A DNA stretch of 64,000 nucleotides from Eurosta solidaginis (lineage: Eukaryota > Arthropoda > Insecta > Diptera > Tephritidae): the NCBI RefSeq assembly GCF_040869045.1, contig NC_090321.1, forward strand, positions 34,965,426-35,029,425, written 5' to 3'. A model generated the notes under the pieces. The model searched no databases and was not told the origin of the DNA. It saw only the letters and a program-made list of their open reading frames with translations. Shown here piece after piece: positions 44,174 to 56,660 of this stretch. Each line of letters opens with the position of its first letter. The stretch's first letter is position 1. Made by a program: the position numbers and the translations under genes.

Positions 44174-47100
44174 AGTGGCGTCGAGCGAACTCCTCCTAAC
44201 CCTTGGGGAGGGTTCGTTTGACGTGGCGCTGATCCAGGAGCCGTGGCTCTCATCGGGAGGAAAGGTTTCTGGACTTAGCGCGCGCGGGTTTGGCGTTTAC
44301 TACGCGCAAACGGAAGGACGGGTGCGAGCTATAGTAATGGTAAGGAAACAGCTGCATTCATATATGCTGCCTAATTACACCACTAGGGATCTCGTAGCGG
44401 TGGCCGTTGAGCAAAAAAATAAGCAGGCATTTATCCTGGCGTCCTGCTACATGGCCCATGCTACCGAGGTTCCACCGATGGAGTGCAAAAGGCTAGTACA
44501 GGAGGAAGGGCGCTAAGGACGGTTGGTCATAGGCGCAGATGCAAATGCGCACCACAATGCGTGGGGAGGAGCAAATACGAACGAGAGAGGCGAATCTCTG
44601 TTTTGTTACATCCTGCAAACCAATTTGCAGATAGCCAACAGGGGAAATGTCCCTACATACATTGGTCCAACATCCAGCAATGTTCTGGATATTACATTGA
44701 GCTCCGAGCATGATATATCAAGGTATGATTGGATGGTTCTTGATAGACCATCCTTCTCCGACCATGCGTATATCAGCTTCAGCATCCCCCTAAAGAGGGT
44801 AGAGAAGGGAGGAACCTTTAGAAACCCTAGGTCAATTAACTGGACTAAATTCCAGAAACATGTAGAAAAAAAACTGGGACAACCCAAAGAGGTTGCTAAT
44901 GTAGAGGAACTGGAGGAATCGAATAAATTCCTAACAAAGACGCTTATGACTGCGTATAACAAAGCTTGCCCCCTAAGAAGATTCAGAGGAAAAGCAAAGC
45001 CGCCATGGTGGAGCAATGAGCTGAGTCTTCTAAGAAGATAGGTAAAAGAAATGTTTAAGCTCGAAAAGACCGCGGAAAGCGAAACGTGTCGGGACGAGTG
45101 CAGCGATCTACTGAGGACCTACAAGCGTGAAATTACCAGGGTGAAGAGAAATTCATGGAAAAGTTTCTGTACGGACATACAGTGCTCCAGCGAAACAGCA
45201 CGGTTGAAAAAAGTCCTAGCAAAGGGAAACATATTCCAGGGACTAATAAAGAAAGAGAACGGGGAATGGTCACGTAATAGTGAGGAATCCCTTGAGGTGC
45301 TTCTCGATACACATTTCCCATCGGGAGACGGTTTAGAGGAGCCAGCAGACATCACTCACACTTCGATCACGGAGCTAGTAGTGCCGGGCTTGTTGACCGA
45401 TACCAAGATCGAGTGGGCAGTGAAAACGTTTTCTAAGTTTAAATCGCTGGGCCCAGATGGTATATTCCCGGCCATGCTACAAGTCTCAAGTAGGGCGGTC
45501 GTGGAATGGCTTAAAATAATATTCAATGGGTGCATACCACTGAATCATGTACCGCACTCTTGGAGAACTGCTCGTGTAGCTTTTCTACCAAAGGCGGGGA
45601 AGATCGGTCACGTGTATCCCAAAGACTATAGACCCATTAGCATAACATCATTTCTGCTCAAAACCTTTGAGAGGCGGATAGATGTGTAGTAGATAAAGTC
45701 CAACGTGGATGAAAAGCTGCTCTCCACAACAGAGTATACGTACACCAAAGGCAAGTCGGTAGACACCGCATTGCTTAGGGTGGTAATAAGCTTAGAGAAA
45801 TCCCTGGAATATAAGGAGTATGCTCTAGGAGTCTTCTTGGACATTGCCGGGGCTTTCAATAATGTTGCAAAATGGGCGATTATGGATGGTATTAATTACA
45901 TTAAAGTACATCCTGCCTTAATCAGATGAATGTTGAACTGCAGAAAAATTACATCACAATGGGGATTGTACGAGGCCACTAAATCAGTGGACAGGGCACG
46001 CCACAGGGAGGGGTGCTATCACCTCTGCTGTGGACGCTGGTCATCAACCAACTGCTCAGGCAATTCGATGAGGGATCCGTAAAACTTACAGCTTACGCAG
46101 ATGACGTTGCAATTGTCATAAGTGGAAAGTGCTTTGCAACGATTAGTTCTTTGATGGATCGGGCGCTTCGGGATATTCATACCTGGGCATCTAATGTCGG
46201 GTTGAAAGTCAATGCGGAGAGGACGGATATGGTCTTGTTTACAAAGAGGTACAAGGTCCCAAATTGGACCAGGCCTAAGTTAGGAGGGGTGACCTTACAG
46301 GAGAAACCTTGCACAAAATATCTAGGAATCATCCTAGACAGTAAGCTGTCATGGAAGCTCAACGTGAAGGAGAGGGTCAAGAAGGCCTCAACGGCACTCT
46401 ATCCATGTAAAATAATGATGGGGTGTACGTGGGGCCTATCGCCCTCTCTTTCTCATTGGGTTTTTGCAGCGATATAAGCCTTGTTTAGTGGAAAGCCACA
46501 CAAAAAACAACATACCTCAAAAAATTTGAGGGGATATGCAGATTATCGATGCTTAGCATTACGGGAGCCCTGAAAACAACCCCGACGGCTGCACTGTATG
46601 CCATTCTGCACATCCCACCTGTAGATCTGGTAGAAAAGAACAAAGCGTTAACGACCGCAACCAGGCTCGGTGCTTCGGGGCAGATTAAGCGCCGACCATA
46701 TGGCCATAGTAGTATAGCGTCATCAATCACAAGACGAACAGACTACATGATTCCCTATCTGCGCTTCGAGGGAGATCTTAAGGCCACAATAGGGGTGGAC
46801 GATTGGCGCAAGTGTGCGCAAATGGCGGACGAGGCGATACATGTGTACACTACCAAAGTAGTGGAAGGAGTAGGGTCTGCGGTATACTGCGCTGATCCGG
46901 AAACAAGCAGATCCTACAGGCTGCCGGATTACTGTAGCGTTCTCCAAGCGGAAATATTATCCGTAACCAAAGCAGTGGAAACCCTGGAAAAGAATAGCTT
47001 AAGCTGCAGCCGTGTTAACTTTTATATTGACAGTCAAGCAGCAATTAAGGCAATAATCTCGCATAGCACAGCATCTAAATGCATGTTAGAGTGTAAGCAG

Positions 47101-47681
47101 TCTCTGGAGAGAATCGGGACAGGGAGAAGCATACATCTATATTGGGTCCCAGGGCATATGGGAATAGATGGGAATGAAAAAGCGGACGAACTAGCTAAAA
47201 AGGGCGCATCCCTTGAAGCTTGCTCCGTAGATGTCCCAATTAGATTGGGCGAGATTAAGCGAAGGCGAGAGGTGCACATGATCGACCAAGCGGGAAAGGC
47301 GTGGGTTCAAGCGCGGGGCTTTAAAGTGTCGAAGATTGTGTATGTAAGTCTTACAACCTTAGACTAACACAGTTGCTTCTATCATTAAAAAAAGAGGACT
47401 GTAGACTCATGACGGGTATTCTGACTGGACAATGCCTTCTGGCGTCACATGCCTTTAAATTAGGCTTGGTCAGTGATAGCAGATGTAGGAAGTGCGGGTT
47501 GGAGGAGGAAACGATCGAGCACGTTCTGTGCTCGTGCGCTGCACTTGCCAGGCTAAGACTCCAGCTATTAGGAGTGATACAGCTGTCAGATCTAGAAGCA
47601 GCAAGTGGCTTAAGTCCTAGGAAGCTTCTAGTATTTGCCAAGAGGACGGAGTTATTTTATAACATAGGTCCTGGTTTTTGA
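44133..47681 (+). pseudogene. ORF2 (endonuclease, reverse transcriptase, RNase H) of the LOA-like element, broken
   Basis: The polyprotein is legible but dead. Endonuclease: LQINLQHSK and IQEPW (44133-44516), then IGADANAHHNAWGG and SDHAYISF (44523-45041). Reverse transcriptase: SLGPDGIFPAMLQ and YPKDYRPIS (45051-45689), FLDIAGAFNN (45705-45929), TPQGGVLSPLLW, AYADDVAIV and TKYLGIILDSKLSW (up to 46477). RNase H: AVYCADPE, QAEIL, YIDSQAA and VPGHMGIDGNEKADELA (46549-47367). CCHC finger: CRKCGLEEETIEHVLCSC (47373-47681). In-frame stops lie at 44514, 45039, 45687, 45690 and 45927. Reading frame changes near 45980, between 46440 and 46549, and near 47340. At the RNase H start the expected DGS with the first catalytic Asp is missing (YTTKV is read). 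Confidence 0.85.
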
Positions 47682-47781
47682 TAGGGTTTTTCAGTTTGGT
47701 CGTTAAAACAAACTTCTGGTAACACTACGGACTCAATCAGTCTATGTGAGGTCATCATGGACCGGCCAGTTCAACTTACCT

Positions 47782-48685
47782 ACCTGCAATATATGGCGCC
47801 CTTAGTCTGATATATTCTAAAACTCTAAACGAGCATTCATGTATCTATACATCTAATTTTCACTCCGCAAGGAAAGCTCCGAGCAAATACTTCTTACTTG
47901 CGATTACAATTTAAAATATTTGCATTTGTTCTGCAACGAAAAAAATAGTTGATTCCTTTCTAATATTACGAGAACTGGTTAACCAAAAATCATATTAAAA
48001 AACGACGGAGACAGAGAAAGAAGCAGGTTGTGTGTTTGTTCGCTGCGAACCAAACGTTCAATCACACTTTCAGCTAGAGCCAACAATGGATACAGCATAA
48101 TAATGGAAGCGAGAGAAAGAAGGAGCGAGGAAATAAAGAGAAAAATGGGAAGTGGAAGAATAGAGGAGTAGTAAGATATAAAAATCTTTTAAAAGTCATG
48201 CAGAAAACCAAAATAAGAGCCGAGCAACGTCTGCCGGTTCTGATAGTATTTATATATCCACTAGAATTTATTTAGGTGTTCGAAATTTTTCAAAAACAAA
48301 GGAGATTCACTAAATTGGTAACATAGTGGAAGTTGTTTCACGCCATATCTTAACAAAAGTAATCCTAAGTGCGGTTGACACCTGGATTAACACATCCGCC
48401 ATTTTAAAAAATCACTTAACCTTTTTGAATGAAAATTACACGCTACATATATAGCTCTTTCGTTAAAAGCAAATCCTGAAACAGGGAAGCTTTAATAAAT
48501 ACTGCGGATAGAGCTTTTTCGAACTAGACGGCGGGATGGGGTGATATTCCACAAAGCACTCGACAATGCCTTGTTTTTCGAAATAACCTTTCGAAGACAC
48601 ATGATATTGAGATAGGCCCATATTTATTTTCGATTAAAGCTATTGTATATATTATTATATATATTTTTATACCTTTATATTATTT
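47782..48685. other. unassigned DNA, possible Helitron-like end
   Basis: Mostly unrecognised. A purine-rich stretch (48000-48200) followed by GCAACGTCTGCCGGTTCTGA and TAGT near 48242 resembles the 3' end of the Helitron-like family, but too diverged to be firm. Confidence 0.35.
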
Positions 48686-49484
48686 TATACCTTTATATTA
48701 ATTCGCTTTCATGTTTGTAACCTCATTTCCATACGAATTTTTGACCCACGGAAAAGTCTTTTTCGGTAACTTCCCGTTGAGGTAGATACTTGATACTTAG
48801 AGCATAGTTCAGAACTGGGAGACATTACAATACAAGTGAAAAAAAATCTACTAGGTGGCGCACGGATCGAGATATACAGAAAATTTATTTTAAAATGGAA
48901 ATTTTGCGATCGACTTTTAACTAACTTCTCGGTGATCCAGAGACTTGAAACTTAGCACATAGTTTGCGAGTCGATGGCACTACAATTCGTGTAAAACAAA
49001 ATTCCGGCAGGTGGCAGACGAATCGAGATAAACGAAAATCCCTGAAAATCCCTGAAAAAACGCAGGGAATCTTGCGTTCGATTTTTAAGAAACTTCCCGG
49101 TGAGCTAGAGACTTGAAACTTGGGCCGTCAGTCAGAACACGGTGACAGTGCCATATTTGGTCAAAGAAATTTCGCTAGGTGGCGCATGGATCGAGATATT
49201 AAGAAAACAAATTTTAATTTGGGAATATTTCAGTTCATATTTAACTAACTTCCCGGTTACCTAGAGACTTGAAACTTGGCACTTCGTTAGAGGCCTGGTG
49301 ACAATACAACTTATAGAAAACAAAGTTACGCTAGGTGACGCGCTAGTCAAGATAACTGCAAATCTTTTAGAAACGGGGAATATCTTGCGATCGATTTTTA
49401 AGTAACTTCCCGGTGAGCTAGAGACTTGAAACTTGGGCCGTGAGTCAGAACCCAAAATTCCAAATGCCTTCTTGTAGGCAGCAC
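48686..49484 (+). mobile_element. composite satellite-hairpin element, copy D2 (satellite part)
   Basis: It starts TTTTATACCTTTATATTAAT and TCGCTTTCATGTTTGT, followed by about four ~155 bp satellite units with GCTAGGTGGCGCATGGATCG cores. At 49453 it passes directly to the GCCTTCTTGTAGGCAG block, so the ~400 bp spacer of D1 and D3 is deleted. Confidence 0.7.
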
Positions 49485-49891
49485 TAAAAAGGTGAAAATA
49501 AAAAGATGATAAAAAAATTTTAAGGACTACCTTAATATAAATGGACCAAAAAATAGAAGACAATTTTTCCTTTAATACAGACATTGTCTTATTGAATTTT
49601 GATTAAAAAACTTTAACAATAGCTCTTGTAAAAGAATTTTTGGATTTAAAATTATAAAGGTAGAGCGCGTGCTTAAATTTTAAATAATCAATTAGTAAAT
49701 CCCAAGTACATGGTTTGCCTTAAGTTGAAAGATTGCGCTCCACCTTTATAGTTTTAAATCCCAAAATTCTTTTACAAGAGCTATTGTTAACGTTTTTTAG
49801 TCAAAATTCAACAATAGGAAAAATTGCCTTCTATTTTTTGGTCCATTTATATAAAGGTAGTCCTTAAAATTTTTTTATCATCATTTTATTT
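49485..49891. repeat. hairpin element E, copy E2
   Basis: Both arms are present with the same landmarks as E1; the right arm lacks about 15 bases (the TCTGTATTA part). It does not continue into the AACAAGTAAGG module. Confidence 0.8.
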
Positions 49892-50034
49892 AAACATAAA
49901 TTCACACCCGCTTTTGTATTTACTTATACATATTTCTTTGTCTTCATGGTCGTAGCTTGTGTCACTGAGTCTCATTAGAGCTTAGGTTGAAAATTAACTT
50001 ACATACTTCGCAAACATGTCAAACATGTTGTTTG

Positions 50035-50046
50035 CAGCAGTTGCTT
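50035..50046. repeat. first of three copies of the RTE target sequence
   Basis: CAGCAGTTGCTT here, CAGCAGTTACTT at 50371-50382 and CAGCAGTTGCTT at 51951-51962 flank and separate two truncated RTE copies. Confidence 0.85.
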
Positions 50047-50370
50047 GCTTACTTTATTGGCGCTTAACCGTCTAAACGGTTATGGCCGTCCAACAAGGCG
50101 CGCCAGTCGCTCCTTCGCTCCGCCAACCGGCGCCAATTGGTCACACCAAGGGAGTTTAAATCGTTTTCCACCTAGTCCTTCCAACGGAGTGGGGGCCGCC
50201 CTCTACCTCTGCTTCTATAGGCGGGTTCCGATAGAAACACTTTCTTGGCCGGAGCATCATCTCTCATTCGCATAACCTAACCAGCGCAGCCGCTGAGTTT
50301 TAATTCGCTGGACTATGTTGATGTGTGCGTATAGCTCGTACAGCTCATCATTAAATCTTCTTCGGTACTG
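50047..50370 (-). mobile_element. short 5'-truncated RTE copy
   Basis: On the minus strand it starts at AGTACCGAAGAAG, equal to 14358 of the full copy, and runs to the ORF end, GCGCCAATAAAGTAAGCAAG. It differs from the other copies by several changes, including a four-base-plus deletion near 50276 (CATAACCTAACC against CATAACATGGCCTAGCC). It contains only the last ~100 codons. Confidence 0.85.
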
Positions 50371-50382
50371 CAGCAGTTACTT

Positions 50383-51950
50383 ACTTACTTACTTAATTGG
50401 CGCTTAACCGTCTAAACGGTTATGGCCGTCCAACAAGGCGCGCCAGTCGCTCCTTCGCTCCGCCAACCGGCGCCAATTGGTCACACCAAGGGAGTTTAAA
50501 TCGTTTTCCACCTGGTCCTTCCAACGGAGTGGGGGCCGCCCTCTACCTCTGCTTCCATAGGCGGGTTCCGATAGAAACACTTTCCTGGCCGGAGCATCAT
50601 CTTTCATTCGCATAACATGGCCTAGCCAGCGCAGCCGCTGCGTTTTAATTCGCTGGACTATGTTGATGTCTGCGTATAGCTCGTACAGCTCATCATTAAA
50701 TCTTCTTCGGTACTCGCCATCGCCAACGCGTAGAGGTCCATAAATCTTTCGAAGAACTTTTCTCTCGAACACTCCCAAAGCCGCTTCATCTGCTGTTGTC
50801 ATGGTCCATGCTTCTGCCCCATATAGCAGGACGGGTACGATAAGTGACTTGTAGAGTATGATTTTCGTTCGCCGAGAGAGGACTTTACTTTTCAATTGCC
50901 TACCTAGTCCAAAGTAGCATTTATTGGCAAGATTGATTCTTCGCTGGATTTCAGTGCTGATGTTGTTGCTAATGTTGATGCTGGTTCCCAAATAAACGAA
51001 GTCTTTTACTATTTCGAAATTATGGCTGCCAACAGTAGCGTGGGTGCCAAGGCGCATATGCGCTGACTCTTTGCTCGATGACAGCAGGTACTTCGTTTTG
51101 TCCTCATTCACCATCAAACCCATCTTTACCGCTTCTTTTTCCAGCTTGGAGTAAGCAGAACTAACAGCGCGGGTGTTTAGGCCGATGATATCAATGTCAT
51201 CAGCATATGCCAGTAATTGCACGCTTTTATAGTATATTGTTCCAGTGCGGTTAAGTTCTGCAGCTAGTATAATTTTCTCCAGCATCAAATTAAAGAAATC
51301 GCACGATAGGGGGTCACCCTGTCTGAAACCTCGTTTAGTTTCGAACGGCTCGGAGAGGTCCTTCCCAATTCTGACTGAGCTGATGGTGTTGCTCAACGTC
51401 ATTTTGCACAGCCGTATAAGTTTTGCGGGGAAACCAAATTCAGACATAGCGGCATATAGGCAGCTCCTTTTCGTGCTGTCGAAGGCGGCTTTAAAATCGA
51501 CGAAGAGGTGATGTGTGTCGATTCTCTTTTCACGGGTTTTTTCCAAGATTTGGCGCATTGTGAAAATCTGGTCGATGGTAGATTTACCAGGTCTGAAGCC
51601 GCACTGATAAGGTCCAATCAGCCGGTTCACGGTTGGCTTCAATCTTTCGCACAATACACTTGAAAGGACCTTATATGCGATATTAAGAAGGCTGATTCCA
51701 CGATAGTTGGTGCATTTTGCAGTATCCCCCTTCTTGTGGACTGGGCAAAGAACACTTAGATTCCAACCGTCGGGCATGCTTTCGTCCGCCCATATTTTGC
51801 TAAGAAGCTGCTGCATGCGCCTTACCAACTCCTCGCCGCCGAACTTGAATAGCTCCGCAGGCAATCCATCAGCGCCCACGGCCTTGTTGTTTTTCAATGT
51901 GGTTATTGCTATTCTAACTTCGTCATAATCGGGCGGGGGGACATATATTC
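50383..51950 (-). mobile_element. 5'-truncated RTE copy, near-identical to the full element
   Basis: On the minus strand it begins at GAATATATGTCCCCC, equal to about 13122 of the full copy, and runs to the AAGT tail. The inserted sequence is about 1.57 kb. Very few base differences to the full copy are visible, so both came from a common recent source. Confidence 0.92.
50404..51897 (-). pseudogene. RTE reverse transcriptase, truncated at the N-terminus
   Basis: An uninterrupted 497-codon frame covers the reverse transcriptase and C-terminal tail, with NNKAVGADGLPAELF at its start and the YADD motif intact. The endonuclease half is absent and the ATG at 51897 is fortuitous (a Leu codon in the full copy). 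I see one further difference from the full protein, APARKV for APAKKV. Without the endonuclease and 5' promoter region it should not be able to move by itself. Confidence 0.85.
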
Positions 51951-51962
51951 CAGCAGTTGCTT

Positions 51963-52864
51963 AGCTTATATATATTCTCAACTTGTTCTCAAATGTGATT
52001 CTCTAATTGGACTCAAATGCAAGTCTTCAATACAGCAGTTTTTACATAAAAAAGAATGAAACATAAAGAAATTTTAGTTTATAACGCTTCATCAGTGCTA
52101 CCAATCGTGCAATAATGACCTGTTGGCTGCGTTGATGCCACCTTGGAGAACAATTTTTATTTAAACTTCCCCTCAACTAGATAAAAAACGTGGGCTATCA
52201 ATTGGAGAAGTACTTATGTTGGATACAAATTTGGGAACTATAAGTTTCTCAAAGTTTATCTAAGGCTGGATAACGATTGGAGATTGATATTAGAAACCAA
52301 CTTGAAAACTATAAATTTCTCAAGGGTGGTCGGATTGATTGGGAATGATGTTGGATATCAGCTTGAGCATCATGCATTTTTCACCTGTTCAAGAAATATT
52401 TTTTCGTTGTTTGTTGGGAACACATAACTTTTAATGGACTTGGTTGCCACTAGTATATTGCCCCTGCCACTTAGCTACTATTTAAATTCTAACATAACCA
52501 CATACCTGCATATTTACCCACTAGCGCTTTAATTAGAAGCGTTGCTTGAACGTCAACTGATTTTAATGCCTGTCAAAGGCATACATAGAAATATTTGTTT
52601 GCAGTTTTTTCAGGTTATTATGTTACTATTGTTATTATTATTATTATTATACCTGTATTCTTATACTAGGTTCAGACACACACCAAATTGGCAATTTATA
52701 CTATTTGGGCAATTTATTACGCAATTTGTCATATAATAAATTGTAATAATAAATTGCCAATTTAAAAAAAATTGCTTAATAAATTGTTTCAAACTGCAAA
52801 TGCAACATTGTAAAGTGTGTTTATTTAGTATATTTAAACGTCAGCTACGCACGGCTGAACTATA
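51963..52864. other. unassigned AT-rich DNA
   Basis: No gene recognised. A TTA microsatellite is at 52628-52650. From 52685 to 52800 repeated AAATTGGCAATTTA-like motifs in both directions can fold into small hairpins. Confidence 0.35.
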
Positions 52865-53095
52865 TGGTTGGCTCATCTCATCAGCTGATTTTATGTCTTT
52901 CATTTCACTGGAGTAGAGATTGTCAAAAGAAGATGGCAAACTCAAAATGAAACCAAAACATTGAACACATTTTCTTACAACACACAAAAATTTCAAAGTT
53001 TTATGTTTTCATTCCATTTCATTCGCCTAATACCAACACGAACATTTTGACAGTCTGAACAAAGGTATGTTCTTGCTGTAGAGATGAGCCAACCA
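52865..53095. mobile_element. MITE N, TGGTTGGCTCATCTC terminal repeats
   Basis: 231 bases bounded by TGGTTGGCTCATCTC and its exact reverse complement GAGATGAGCCAACCA. TA stands at or near both edges. Non-coding. I recognise the sequence type from other tephritid DNA; the transposase family is not assigned here. Confidence 0.75.
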
Positions 53096-53439
53096 GCTAT
53101 CAAATTACTATTGTGTAAGCTAAATCGAGTTGTATGAACAGCACTCAATTCAAATCGAAATTTCCTCAATTTATTTTTCTGTTTGAACATAGTATTATGG
53201 AACATGAAATAATTGTGTGTGACTTAATAACTAGCAAGTCGCAAAAATTTTAAACGTGAACAATGTGCGTTTACTAAAAAAGCCTTCGTGAACTCATGGC
53301 ATGTACTGCCTGGTTGATGGTCTTGGTCTGAAAAAATTATTTATTTATTTGCTAATTGAATCAGTTGGCAGCAATGTTGTTTTTGTTGTAACCGCAAAAA
53401 CACTACCCAAAAATTAATTAATAATAATTGCAGTACTCC

Positions 53440-53570
53440 GGTAACAACACCTTCTACTACTAGCCTGACTGGTTGGGGAGTAAGTTTTTGGCCCCTCACA
53501 TCTTCGAGTCTGTAAGTTTAAGACTTTCCTTAGGATAAGCATCCTTACCGTGGTAAGTTTCTAAAGCCTT
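53440..53570 (+). repeat. dispersed repeat M, copy 2 (diverged)
   Basis: AACAACACC, TTTTTGGCCCCTCA, CTTCGAGTCTGTAAG and CTTAGGATAAGCAT parallel 38745-38925 in order, with many changes. Confidence 0.45.
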
Positions 53571-55232
53571 AAACACGCTGGGCGAGTGGCAACAATGGTC
53601 TTACATCCTATGTACTGGTCACAATGCGGAATACCTATATGTTTCGCACACGATAACTCTATATTTGTCCAGAAGACTCCTTTTTCTCTTTTCATTGTCA
53701 GAACATCTTGATATTGCACAAAAAGTGGCACTCTTCCATTTTCGTTGTGCTTTCTTCACGTACAAACTTGTGACGATTTCTTTGGTTACGGCTAACTTCA
53801 AAGCCAGTCATTCCCTATGTCCTTCTGCCGAGATCTTACATGCCCCTACAGGCTCATATGCTTTCCCATTACCCAGAGCGCATATAAAAGATACTTCTGT
53901 AAAGATGTATAACGTACCTCCCCAAAAGTAATTTGCAGCTATACCAAAATGTAAGAATTTCTGACAGAGGTAAACTGCATTATGACGGGAGTTTAATTGG
54001 AACACAGTCCTTAACAGACTCCGTCTGGATTTCCTTCTCTACATTTGACCCAAAAACGGAGATTGTTTGCTCTTATCTACTTACATCTTTCTCTATTCCA
54101 ATCATTCTTACCGGATAGGAATCATTTTGCTATACCTGCGTTGCGTACCTTTTAACATCCAGATTCATAGGGACTAGGTACGTTTTGTGCCTCAAACACT
54201 AGGCACTGTGTTGGGTAAGGTTATATTGAGCTATAACTGCCCCAGTAGTAGAAGCTCACTTGGACCACATGAAATAAAGTAAAGGTGACATTAGCTATAA
54301 TTATTAAGACAATCACTGCGTAGTTTCGAATATAACTAATCTCGATAAATCATCTGGAGAGTACGCCTATATCGAAATACGTTCACGTGGTTGTGGCAAA
54401 ATGTGGACAGTCAAGCAGGGAGTGAATGATGTCACCTCCTACATGAAGGGTAGCGGGAAGGATTTTCTAGAATATTCAGATGTACTGCGTGGACTCCTAT
54501 TAGACCGTAAGCTGTCAAGGCACCAAACACCAAGCATAAATAAGTTTTTATATATCCATTGCTCGTACGTTATTATCTTCCAGCTTGAAAGATCTTGAAC
54601 CCTGTAATATGTAGTATCTATCTATTATTTTTTCATCTGATGCGATGCCCATCTGAACAGGAGCAGATCACTAGACGTGAGGGAACCTCGAGAATCTCTG
54701 CAGACCACTGCGTCAGATACAACTATATCAATTCAAACCCAGATATCAACGAGACATTTGCCCAAATACTACTTTTCCTCGTCTTCGAATTGATTGTTGT
54801 GTTAAAATTATTCGAAGCTATCGCACCCTCAAATGGGTCACTGTCGGCTCAATGCCTTAGTTCCCACTATACTGTCCGAGAAGTTGTTAAAATCACTAAC
54901 TGTAGTAGCACTGAATCGTTAAACACGACATATTTCGCATGAAGATGATGCAACAGCTAATAAACAGCTTACTTCGACCTCCTGATTTAGAACCCCAACA
55001 CAACCGTCATCTTTCAACTTCGATCCATGCGTGAACTAGTTATGTGATCCACTGCCTCAGTTGAATTTCCCTGCTCCCGCATTATTTTTCGACCGAATGA
55101 AGGTGCTAGGACTAACACAGTCGAAAATTGTCAGCACACAATAGCCGCCCTACCTTAGAATAAATTCAAATTTGGTAAAAATGCTGAAGTGGCTAAGATC
55201 AGGAAGATTGATCAATGTCAAAGTAAGTAAAT
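53571..55232. other. unassigned DNA
   Basis: No clear gene. The open frame 54401-54598 contains GLLLDRKLS, which recalls the GIILDSKLSW motif of LOA-like reverse transcriptases, and 54200-54240 holds GGTAAGGTTATATTGAGCT. A very eroded retrotransposon is possible but not demonstrable by eye. Confidence 0.3.
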
Positions 55233-56660
55233 AACAAGTAAGGAAGGTTAAGTTCGGGTGTAACCGAATATTACATACTCAGTTGAGAGCTATGGTGACA
55301 ACATAAGGGAAAATAACCATGTAGGAAAATGAACCGAGGGAAACCCTGGAATGTGTTTGTATGACATGTGTATCAAATGAAAGGCATTAAAGAGTATTTT
55401 ATGAGGGAGAGGGCCATAGTTCTATAGGTGGACGCCATTTAGGGATATCGCCATAAAGGTGGACCAGGGGTGACTCTAGAATGTGTTTGTACGATATGGG
55501 TATCAAATGAAAGGTGTTAATGAGTATTTTAAAAGGGAGTGGTGGTAGTTGTATAGGTGGTCGCCTTTTCGAGATATCGCCATAAAGGTGGACCAGGGGT
55601 GACTCTAGAATACGTTTGTACAATATGGGTATCAAACGAAAGGTGTTAATGAGTATTTTAAAAGGGGGTGGGCCTTAGTTCTATAGGTGGACGCCGTTTC
55701 GAAATATCGTCATAAAGGTGGACCAGGGGTGACTCTCGAATGTGTTTGTACCATATGGGTATCAAATTAAAGGTATTAATGAGGGTTTTAAAAGGGAGTG
55801 GTGGTAGTTGTATAGGTGGTCGCCATTTCGAGATATCGCCATAAAGGTGGACCAGGGGTGACTCTAGAATACGTTTGTACAATATGGGTATCAAACGAAA
55901 GGTCTTAATGAGTATTTTAAAAGGGAGTGGGTCTTAGTTCTATAGGTGGACGCCTTTTCGAGGTATCACAATAAAGGTGGACCAGGGGTGACTCTAGACT
56001 TTGTTTGTACCATATTGGTATCAGATCAAAGGTTTTAATGAGAGTTTTAAAAGGGAGTGGTGGTAGTTGTATATGTGAAGGCGTTTTCCAGATATCGACC
56101 AAAATGTGGACCAGGGTGACCCAAACATCATCTGTTGGATACCGCTAATTTATTTATATATGTAATACCTGCCAAGATTTCAAGGGTTTTTTATTTCGCC
56201 CTGCAGAATTTTTTCATTTTCTTCTACTTAATATGGTAGGTGTCACAACCATTTTACAAAGTTTTTTCTAAAGTTATATTTCGCGTCAACAAACCAATCC
56301 AATTACCATGTTTCATCCCTTTTTTCGTATTTGGAATAGAATTATGACATTTTTTTCATTTTTCGTAATTTTCGATATCGGGCGTGGTTATAGTCCGATA
56401 TCGTTCATTTTAAATAGCGATCTGAGATGAGTGCTCAGGAACCTACATACCAAATTTCATCAAGATACCTCAAAATTTACTCAAGTTATCGTGTTAATGG
56501 ACGGACGGACGGACATGGCTCAATCAAATTTTTTTTCGATCCTGATGATTTTGATATATAGAAGTCTATATCTATCTCGATTCCTTTATACCTGTACAAC
56601 CAACCGTTATCCAATCAAACTTAATATACTCTGTGAGCTCTGCTCAACTGAGTAGAAAAA
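55233..56660 (+). mobile_element. element A, copy A3 (complete, six-unit array)
   Basis: It starts AACAAGTAAGGAAGG with GTTCGGGTGTAACCGAA and ends GCTCTGCTCAACTGAGTAGA. Array units lie near 55370, 55490, 55620, 55750, 55880 and 56010. A GGTGGTAGTTGTATAGG type and a CCTTAGTTCTATAGG type alternate, giving a ~259 bp dimer. The unit variants differ from those that alternate in A1. The middle half is shortened as in A2. Confidence 0.85.

Larger units (their letters stand above)
42300..47781 (+). mobile_element. nearly complete, inactive LOA-like non-LTR retrotransposon
   Basis: A ~5.5 kb element with a gag-like ORF1, an overlapping ORF2 with endonuclease, reverse transcriptase, RNase H and a C-terminal CCHC finger, and a 3' end GACCGGCCAGTTCAAC followed by degenerate CCTAACC units. 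RNase H after the reverse transcriptase excludes jockey and RTE. The LOA clade is my first choice, with I or R1 types as alternatives. The 5' limit is a guess and no target duplication was found. Related fragments are at 24783-25462 and 4285-5040. Confidence 0.75.

Noticed and set aside
54401..54598. Reverse-transcriptase remnant suggested by GLLLDRKLS
   Set aside because: Only nine residues resemble the motif and no other conserved block lies nearby. Kept only as a note in the unassigned stretch.
55399..56102. Three regularly spaced similar minus-strand frames (about 60-80 codons)
   Set aside because: They repeat every ~259 bases because of the dimeric array in element A3. They are not a gene family.
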